From: Apiosordaria backusii
Taxonomy: Eukaryota > Ascomycota > Sordariomycetes > Sordariales > Lasiosphaeriaceae
DNA: 64,000 bases
NCBI GenBank assembly: GCA_030549205.1
Contig: JAUKTV010000006.1
Coordinates: 576,501 to 640,500, forward strand
Direction of reading: 5' to 3'
Shown: positions 57,441 to 64,000 of the stretch, piece after piece
Numbering within the stretch: position 1 is the stretch's first letter
How the letters are laid out: the number at the start of each line of letters is the position of its first letter
Translations under genes and position numbers: made by a program
The notes under the pieces: generated by a model
Database searches by the model: none
The model's input: the letters and a program-made list of their open reading frames with translations, nothing else
Told to the model about the DNA's origin: nothing

Positions 57441-59255
57441 ATGTCGCAAGTACCGAGTGGCCGCAGTGGCAGCCTCGATCCAGAGAAACATACGCAAGAA
57501 GATTCTGACCAAACCGACCCCGAAAACTCTTCTCCAGAACGACCAGGTACCAGCCACGACGAGATCATTCCCGCGGCTCCGTTCAGCAAGCCGGCTACAC
57601 CTGCCCGCCAATTCTCCAAAACCAATGCTCCTCCAACAGACAAGATCGAGTTGAAGGAAGAAGATGCCTGGGAAGAGCTGGGCTTTTGCTTCCCTATGTG
57701 GAAGAAATGGACCATTCTCACCATCATCTTTCTGGTACAGACATCTATGAATTTCAACACGTCACTCTATTCGAATGGAATCGGTGGAATATCAGAAGAG
57801 TTCGGTGTCAGTGCTCAAACTGCTCGCGCTGGCGCAGCCATCTTTCTCGTCACATACGCCTTTGGGTGTGAGCTTTGGGCGCCGTGGTCAGAAGAGTTTG
57901 GTCGCAAACCTATCCTCCAGTTATCCCTTGGTCTGGTAAATATCTGGTGTCTTCCGGTCGCCTTGGCACCGAACTTCGCTTCCCTCATGGTCGGTCGGGC
58001 ACTGGGAGGATTATCGTCGGCCGGTGGCAGTGTGACTTTGGGCATGATCGCCGACATCTTCGAACCCGATGACCAACAATACGCCGTCGCCTACATTGTG
58101 TTTTCGTCTGTTGGTGGCTCCATCTTGGGTCCAATTATTGGCGGATTTGTGGAAGAGTATCTACATTGGAGATGGACCATCTGGATTCAGCTCATATTTG
58201 GCGTGTTTGTCCAGGTCCTCCATCTGCTGTTTGTGCCAGAGACCAGAACGACCATCCTCCTGGACAGGATAGCTCAAAAACGCCGCAAGTCGGGGCAGTC
58301 GCCTAGCCTCTATGGACCAAACGAGATCGAGCCATTCTGGCGGCGCTTCACGTTTAAAGAGCTCATCTGGACATGGGTCCGCCCATTTCGAATGTTCCTG
58401 ACTGAGCCTATCGTTTTGACATTGTCTCTTCTCTCGGGCTTCTCAGACGCTCTGATCTTTATGCAGATCCAGTCCTTCGTGCTAGTGTACAGACAATGGG
58501 GCTTCTCGACGGTGGACATCGGGCTCGCATTTATTCCCATCGGCATTGGCTACGTTATTGCTTGGATTTCGTTCGTCCCGGCCATCCAACGGAACCGAAA
58601 AGAAAGAGCACTGAAGCCCGGTGATGAGCATGCTCAATACGAGTCACGGCTTTGGTGGTTGCTCTACACGGCACCATGTCTACCGATCGGTCTTATCATA
58701 TTTGCCTGGACATCTGGAGGCCCCCCTGTTCACTGGATCGGAACCATGGTTGGATCCGCCATTATTGGGATTGCCAACTACTCGATCTACATGGCTACAA
58801 TTGATTACATGATATGCGCTTATGGCCCATATTCGGCATCAGCTACAGGCGGCAATGGCTGGTCCCGCGATTTCCTGGCAGGCGTTCTCACTGTTCCGGC
58901 AACACCTTTCTACACGAACATTGGTGGTGCGAGACATCTTGAGATTGCCAGCACCATCTTGTTTTGTATCTCGCTGCTGCTTGTCTGTGCCGTCTACGCC
59001 ATCTACTACTATGGGCCAGAGCTTCGGAAACGGTCACCTTTTGCAGAGAACTTGGCTTCCAAGGTCACTAGTGAGGATCATGGCACCCCACACAGGCGCA
59101 TCGCAAGACTCCCAAGTAATGAGATTGGATATTCAGGGTTTCAGCATCGGCATGAGCATGGGGCTCACAATCATGGCGGAATGATAAGTGGTACATACAT
59201 GAAGAGCAGCGACATGAATAATGATAGGTTTATGACCGAGATGTATTCAACATAG
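57441..59255 (+). CDS. MFS transporter, DHA1-type (drug/polyamine H+ antiporter-like)
   Basis: Single exon, 604 residues. A hydrophilic cytosolic start of about 100 residues precedes twelve hydrophobic segments. Signatures include SLYSNGIGGISEEFGVS after helix 1, the motif-A-like APWSEEFGRKP in the loop between helices 2 and 3, VGRALGGLSSAGGSVTLGMIADIF and FVPETRTTILLDR after helix 6. These place it in the 12-helix DHA1 drug:H+ antiporter group near fungal Tpo/Flr-type transporters. The C-terminal tail is His-rich (HRHEHGAHNHGG) and cytosolic. The cargo cannot be told from sequence. The open frame runs 60 bp further upstream, but the ATG at 57441 is the first one. Confidence 0.92.
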   Translation: MSQVPSGRSGSLDPEKHTQEDSDQTDPENSSPERPGTSHDEIIPAAPFSKPATPARQFSKTNAPPTDKIELKEEDAWEELGFCFPMWKKWTILTIIFLVQTSMNFNTSLYSNGIGGISEEFGVSAQTARAGAAIFLVTYAFGCELWAPWSEEFGRKPILQLSLGLVNIWCLPVALAPNFASLMVGRALGGLSSAGGSVTLGMIADIFEPDDQQYAVAYIVFSSVGGSILGPIIGGFVEEYLHWRWTIWIQLIFGVFVQVLHLLFVPETRTTILLDRIAQKRRKSGQSPSLYGPNEIEPFWRRFTFKELIWTWVRPFRMFLTEPIVLTLSLLSGFSDALIFMQIQSFVLVYRQWGFSTVDIGLAFIPIGIGYVIAWISFVPAIQRNRKERALKPGDEHAQYESRLWWLLYTAPCLPIGLIIFAWTSGGPPVHWIGTMVGSAIIGIANYSIYMATIDYMICAYGPYSASATGGNGWSRDFLAGVLTVPATPFYTNIGGARHLEIASTILFCISLLLVCAVYAIYYYGPELRKRSPFAENLASKVTSEDHGTPHRRIARLPSNEIGYSGFQHRHEHGAHNHGGMISGTYMKSSDMNNDRFMTEMYST

Positions 59256-59569
59256 ATGTTTTAAATAGTGTAATGACCGAGTAATATGGCTGGTTATGGG
59301 GAAGTAATTCTTTCTGTCTTCGTTGATGTGCACAACAATGTGAAGCGGCAGTTATGCAAACCAATATACTGCATAATCTGCACAGGTTTGGCAGGCGGTC
59401 AAGCTCCACATTTTGTCTCCACATGATGCTGCGAGCTCTGGGTCCACTTAATTTTTGATGCTCGCTCGCGGGGTGTCCCTGCTCTGGTCCAACTTTTTTT
59501 CTGCCGATCTCCCAAAGAATTCCCAGCTCAACCAAGGCGAGTAACACCGCCAAAGCACCAATTCACAAC
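59256..59569 (+). promoter_or_regulatory. Spacer with DBP7 promoter
   Basis: These 314 bp lie between two co-directional genes and should contain the MFS terminator and DBP7 promoter. Nothing else is visible. Confidence 0.45.
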
Positions 59570-62017
59570 ATGGCCGATGATGGAATGCTTCTCAATTTTG
59601 AGATTGACGATGCGCCACTCGTCAGTCAAGTCAAGTTCAAGGGCGGCCGCTGGAGAGACCGCGTGAAGGCCAACAAGTCGGCGAAGGCAGCATCGCAAGG
59701 AGGTCCAGAGCCATCAGCAAAACCCCGAGCGCCCTACGATCCTAACCGACCTGCAAAAAGGCCACGAGCGAACGAAGATGGCGACGACCACAGGCCCGCG
59801 AAGGCGCCCCGAACAAATGACATCCCCTGGGTGCCCACCCATGCCATGAAGACCGGCCTTGTCTCTTCGAGCCTGTTCACTTCGATTCCTAATGTCGTAA
59901 CAAAATTCGGCGAGGAAGAGTCCGCCGAACCTGCCGAACCAGCGAAGCCCTCCAATGCTCCCCTCAGCGAAGAAGCAGAGAACTTCCATACACTCGGCTT
60001 GTCAAAACGAGTAGCCCATCACCTGGCGACTAAGCTCGAGATGAAGGCGCCAACGTCCATCCAGAAGAACACAATTCCCCAGCTCATCAGAGACGACAGC
60101 GATGCGTTCTTGCAGGCAGAGACCGGTTCCGGAAAGACGCTGGCGTATTTACTACCCATTGTGCACCGGATCATGGAGCTCAGCATGAACGAGGATGGCA
60201 CACCCAAAAAGGACGCCAAGGTACACAGAAATTCGGGGCTGTTTGCGATTATCCTGGCGCCGACGAGAGAATTGTGCAAGCAGATTGCGGTGGTGCTGGA
60301 AAAGGTTCTCAGGTGCGCGCCATGGTTGGTTTGCACGACTGTGATCGGTGGTGAGAGCAAGCATTCAGAGAAGGCGAGGATAAGGAAGGGCGTCAACATC
60401 TTGGTTGCAACTCCAGGAAGGCTGACGGATCACTTGGATAATACAAAGGTGTTGGATGTGGGCACGGTGAGGTGGCTGGTACTGGATGAAGGTGACCGGA
60501 TGATGGAAATGGGCTTCGAGGACGACATCAAGACGATTGTGGGCAAAATTAGGGCGGATAAGCTTGCGACAAAGAATTCTGAGGGATTGGTCCTGGATGG
60601 AGTGTTGCCCAAAAGGAGAGTGACGGTTCTGTGCTCGGCGACGATGAAGATGAATGTCCAGAAATTGGGCGAAATCAGTTTGGAGGATGCGGTGCACATC
60701 ACGGCCTCCAAGTCCGAGATGGAGAAGGATGCTGTAGAAAATAGTGGGAGTATGGAGTCGGCTTTCACGGCTCCAGCGCAGCTGAAACAGTCGTGTATCA
60801 TTGTGCCGGCCAAGTTGAGGTTGGTTACGCTCATTGCATTGCTCAAGGCGACGTTTGCGAGAAAGGGGTCAGTCATGAAGGCCATCATCTTCATCTCTTG
60901 CGCTGATTCCGTCGACTTTCACTACGAGATCCTCAAGGATACGGCCTTCATTGAATCACCACCACCACCACCACCACCACCACCCACGGACGAGGCCCCA
61001 GCCAAGAAGCCGGATATCCACACCGAAACTACCGTCGCGCCGGCGGCCTATATCACTTCGCCAGCAAATAATAAGGTTGTTCTTCACAAGCTTCACGGTT
61101 CTCTGGCTCAACCAGTCCGAAGTGCCACTTTGAAGGCTTTCTCGGAATGCAAGGATCCAGCGGTTCTCATTACCACAGACATTTCATCTCGTGGTCTCGA
61201 TGTGCCCGCTGTCGACTTGGTCATCGAATATGATCCTGCCTTTGCGGTGCCCGACCACGTCCATCGCATCGGCCGTACCGCCAGAGCTGGTCGTGCTGGT
61301 AAAGCGGTTCTCTTTCTGCTCCCCGGTTCTGAGGAAGGGTACACTACCATCCTGCCATCTTCTTCAACAATTACGCCCCAGCTTTACGAATCAATCTTGC
61401 AAAACGGTCTGGCATCGAATGTCAACCTTCCAGCTTCTTCAGAAACAGCCAATGCCGAAACGGAAAGCAACAAACGGGAAACCTGGACCACTCGTGCCGA
61501 GGCCCTTCAGCTGCATTTTGAACAGCGCCTTCTGGCTCCCCCGCCCGGGTCTGAAGATTTCGAGGAAGCACAAAGCAAGGGTCACAAGGGCAAGTTCAGC
61601 AAGACGGGCGGCAAGAGTCACAAGCAGCCGGTGAAGAAGGACAATCCCTTGCTCGACGCCGCCAGACAAGCTTTCAGATCTCACATTAGAGCTTATGCCA
61701 CCCATGTCCGTGAAGAAAGAGTCTATTTCGACATGATGCAACTGCATCTTGGACACATGGCCAAGGCGTTTGGTCTGCGCGAGGCGCCGGGCGGTATCGG
61801 ATCAGGTATCTCAAGGAGGACACACAAGTTCACGCCAGCAACCAACGGGCAGAAGGGTGCAGCTAGCGCTTCTAGTGGCGTCAAGTCCAGCAGTGGCAGC
61901 AGGAGCAAATTTGATGATGACGAGTTTGGTCAGGTGGATGAGGATGCGGCTAGGAGGATGAAGGCCAAGATGAAGATGTTGTCGATGAACTCGGCGAGTG
62001 AGTTCAACCTGGGGTGA
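59570..62017 (+). CDS. DBP7: ATP-dependent RNA helicase Dbp7
   Basis: Single exon, 815 residues. All DEAD-box motifs are present in order: Q-motif region (LGLSKRVAHHLATKLEMKAP...SIQ), AETGSGKT, PTREL, ATPGR, the variant Walker B DEGD (about residue 306), SAT, then in the second lobe TDISSRGLD and HRIGRTARAGR. The DEGD variant, the long insertion between motif III and lobe 2 and the C-terminal extension with RSHIRAYATH are characteristic of Dbp7, a nucleolar helicase needed for 60S ribosomal subunit assembly. An 11-residue proline run (about 464-474), encoded by a CCA repeat, sits in the lobe 2 insertion. Kozak-like ACAACATGG supports the start. Confidence 0.96.
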   Translation: MADDGMLLNFEIDDAPLVSQVKFKGGRWRDRVKANKSAKAASQGGPEPSAKPRAPYDPNRPAKRPRANEDGDDHRPAKAPRTNDIPWVPTHAMKTGLVSSSLFTSIPNVVTKFGEEESAEPAEPAKPSNAPLSEEAENFHTLGLSKRVAHHLATKLEMKAPTSIQKNTIPQLIRDDSDAFLQAETGSGKTLAYLLPIVHRIMELSMNEDGTPKKDAKVHRNSGLFAIILAPTRELCKQIAVVLEKVLRCAPWLVCTTVIGGESKHSEKARIRKGVNILVATPGRLTDHLDNTKVLDVGTVRWLVLDEGDRMMEMGFEDDIKTIVGKIRADKLATKNSEGLVLDGVLPKRRVTVLCSATMKMNVQKLGEISLEDAVHITASKSEMEKDAVENSGSMESAFTAPAQLKQSCIIVPAKLRLVTLIALLKATFARKGSVMKAIIFISCADSVDFHYEILKDTAFIESPPPPPPPPPTDEAPAKKPDIHTETTVAPAAYITSPANNKVVLHKLHGSLAQPVRSATLKAFSECKDPAVLITTDISSRGLDVPAVDLVIEYDPAFAVPDHVHRIGRTARAGRAGKAVLFLLPGSEEGYTTILPSSSTITPQLYESILQNGLASNVNLPASSETANAETESNKRETWTTRAEALQLHFEQRLLAPPPGSEDFEEAQSKGHKGKFSKTGGKSHKQPVKKDNPLLDAARQAFRSHIRAYATHVREERVYFDMMQLHLGHMAKAFGLREAPGGIGSGISRRTHKFTPATNGQKGAASASSGVKSSSGSRSKFDDDEFGQVDEDAARRMKAKMKMLSMNSASEFNLG
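60957..60985 (+). repeat. CCA trinucleotide repeat coding for polyproline in DBP7
   Basis: CAC/CCA repeats without interruption for about 28 bp encode the proline run within the helicase insertion. Confidence 0.95.
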
Positions 62018-62274
62018 TGGAATTATCTTGTGTCAGGGGTGGGAAGGGTGCAAAAAATGGGCATGGCGTTTTTATGTTTTGGCAGGTTACTTTTATGGTT
62101 TCGTGTGGCTTTTGACCTTATATACCCCGAGTCTATCTTGTTTGGGAAGACAATGAATGCTAGGTATTGCTAATGCGCCCGTCTCTGTCATATTACCGTC
62201 ATTTCTTCAGAGTATTTCCTTCTTGCATCATCACATCATTGAGTATTACTCAGCTTCTGAGTAAGCCAGATCCA

Positions 62275-63835
62275 TTATGTACTCTCCTCCCCGCTGTCTT
62301 TGCCCTTCTCATCACGTTCTCCTTTCTCCAGCAGCGGCATCTTCTCCTTCCACTCCAACCCTCCCTCAAAGGGCTCCCTCTTGACTTTTATCCCCCTAAA
62401 CACCAGGCATTTGGCCATACTCGGCGAGTTCACCTTGTTGACCAGCAGCACATCCACCCCGGGAATCGGCATCACCACCCTGTCGAAAAACTTGAATCTC
62501 CAGTCCCTCCACCCAGCGATCCTCGTCACCAGCCCACACCGCTTGGCCTCCTCCCGCACGCTGTCTATCCTCTCCTCTCTATATTTTCTGAACGCCTCTT
62601 CCAACCCACTCAGAAACATATCTTTATTAGATGTGGAAGCAACTAGCTCGGAGACGTGGTTAGCAAGCGAAACAACATCCAGCAGCCCCATGTTCAAACC
62701 CTGCCCCGTCGTAGGCGTGACCTTGTGCGCGGCGTCCCCTACAACAACCATTTGGTTTTTGTAACTCCACTCCGGTTCCAAAACCCCTTCTTCTAGAGGT
62801 GTCATCCCGAACTTTTGTCTCAACGGCCAGACATCCTTGACTGTCAAACCGGATTGTCCTAGTGGTAGGGCGGCTACCTTGGGGGAGGCGATGATTTGTT
62901 CGATGTCTTTCTCTGTGTACCGCTTTGAGGGGTCATAATCAGAGGGTAAGAGTTGGTAAATAAAACAGAACTGAACGTTAGACTTGTCGTTGGCTAGGAG
63001 TTGAAGCGTAAGGTCTTTGGAGTGGACTTCGAAGGCGGAGGTGGCGGGGATGGAGGTGAGGAGGGTGGTGCGGGGGAGGGAGAACCAGAGGAGGGAGTAG
63101 CGGGTTTTTAGTAGCTGGGGTTTTGTTGGGGAGGGGATGGGGGGTTTTGATGATGATGATGATGAGGTTGTGGGGTTGGAAGGAGGAGGAGGAGGAGGAG
63201 GAGGAGGAGGAGGGGAGAGGGATTCAAGGATGGTTTTCCGGACGATGCTGTGGATTCCGTCTGCGCCGATGATGAAGGTGGCCGTGTGGGAGGTGTTGTC
63301 TGAGCAGAGGACCTTGACGCCGCCGCCGCTGGCTGCGTCGAGGAGAGATATGGAAGTGACGGCTTTGGAGGTGTGGATTTTGGATTTGGCAGAGGGGGGG
63401 AGAGTGTTGAAGAGGACGGAGATGAGGTCGGCGCGGGCGAAGCATTGAGGGTAGATTCCGTGGCTTAGGGGTAGGACTTTAGTCAGTTGGCTTACAACAA
63501 TGGAGAAGTCTTGGTTAAAGGATGGGTAGGTATTACTTGGTCTTGCACAGCTGGGGAGACTTTGTCTTGAGAAAGATCTTGCCGTTTTTGGTTTGATATG
63601 CACCTGACAGCAGCTCGGTGCCAATGGACAGCAGTTGATCTAGAAGGCCGAGTTGAGCCATGATCCGCATGCCGTGTGGCCATAGAACGATGCTAGCGCC
63701 GACATCTTCAGCAATTGTGTCGCGCCGCTCGAGAAGGGTGAAGTCGATGCCGAGTTGAGAGAAGGCGTGGGCTGCTGTTAATCCTACTGGTCCTCCTCCC
63801 ACGATGATGACACTGATATCCGAGATTGGTGACAT
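62275..63835 (-). CDS. FAD-dependent monooxygenase (PaxM / zeaxanthin epoxidase-like group)
   Basis: Two exons (63835-63537 and 63463-62275) join in frame to 495 residues. The 73-bp intron has donor GTAATA, branch-like ACTGACTAAA and acceptor CCCCTAAG. The N terminus reads VIIVGGGPVGLTAAHAFSQLG, the dinucleotide-binding GxGxxG, ending in LLERR; GADGIHSIVR is the second FAD/NAD motif and VGDAAHKVTPTTGQGLNMG the third. The order and spacing fit the group of class A flavoprotein monooxygenases that includes fungal PaxM-type epoxidases. These use NAD(P)H and O2 to hydroxylate or epoxidise small molecules. A polyproline run and a polyserine run, encoded by GGA-complement and TGA-complement repeats, interrupt the domain at about residues 180-205. 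No clustered biosynthetic partner is visible nearby. Confidence 0.9.
63175..63214 (-). repeat. GGA/TCC trinucleotide repeat coding for polyproline in the monooxygenase
   Basis: About a dozen GGA triplets on the plus strand encode an 11-proline run on the minus strand; a TGA/ATC run nearby (63146-63165) encodes serines. Confidence 0.93.
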
Positions 63836-64000
63836 GGTGGTGATGCTATGCTATTAATGTGCTGCCTTGTAGTAAAAGGAGGGGAAGGGGGAGGCATGAA
63901 GCAGTGTTTCATTGGAACTCTAAGCTCTGGTCGAATTCTATTTATGAGAGGACCCGACGCCCTGGCACAACGGCACGCACAACGTCGGAATAAAACGCCC

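Noticed and set aside
1..64000. Transposons, CRISPR arrays, viral insertions or biosynthetic gene clusters
   Set aside because: I saw no transposase, reverse transcriptase, terminal repeats, spacer arrays, viral genes, or grouped PKS/NRPS/terpene genes.

Overview
The window reads as nuclear DNA of a filamentous ascomycete, most likely a Sordariomycete. Genes are dense and sit on both strands. Most introns are 45-130 bp with GT...AG ends. There is an intron-bearing tRNA-Asp, and the protein set is typically fungal (Prp4 kinase, Ran1-type kinase, Dbp7, Mcr1, TFIIIC Tfc6/Sfc6, a fungal GT2, a Kex2-type secreted precursor). Species was not determined. All functions come from motifs read by eye; no search was run.

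Layout. Positions 1-140 (minus) hold the 5' end of a TMA7-like gene, which runs off the left edge and has a GC-AG intron. It is divergent from the Prp4 splicing kinase (774-3945, five exons, one 521-bp intron). A gene-poor stretch of about 8.9 kb follows, then one Ran1/Sks1-type kinase (12809-14435), then about 7.2 kb more without recognisable genes. That second stretch carries a GGACCTA/TAGGTCC motif field (19.2-20.07 kb) and an 11-bp minisatellite (20.06-20.25 kb). At 21612-24355 (minus) lies the most striking gene, a secreted multi-module precursor with regularly spaced Lys-Arg sites: three Cys-pair units, five helical-hairpin units of 72-79 residues, and C-terminal modules in a shifted frame. 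A PAQR receptor (26506-28064) follows, with a repeat-bearing intron.

From 29 kb genes are dense: TFIIIC subunit (29021-31385, minus), class II aldolase-like protein (32055-32912), cellulose-synthase-like GT2 (33503-35817), TauD-type dioxygenase (37365-38641), a 403-aa disordered protein (38790-40001, minus), a small membrane protein model (40682-41274), a Cys-rich one-pass membrane protein (41490-42828), a decayed alpha/beta hydrolase (43289-44930), tRNA-Cys(GCA), a large four-pass membrane protein with a frame break (46779-49351), tRNA-Asp(GTC), a 132-aa Cys-rich ORF, a multi-pass membrane protein (52826-54037) whose coding end overlaps a convergent CYTH-domain gene (53985-54776), Mcr1 (55082-56074, minus), an MFS transporter (57441-59255), Dbp7 (59570-62017) and an FAD monooxygenase (62275-63835, minus).

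No biosynthetic cluster or operon-like logic is evident; the genes are mainly independent housekeeping or surface functions. Three separate coding frames break by exactly one missing base inside a C or G homopolymer (22056-22059, 43891-43896, 47045-47052). This points to base-calling deletions, or less likely real mutations, and should be kept in mind when reading the affected models.
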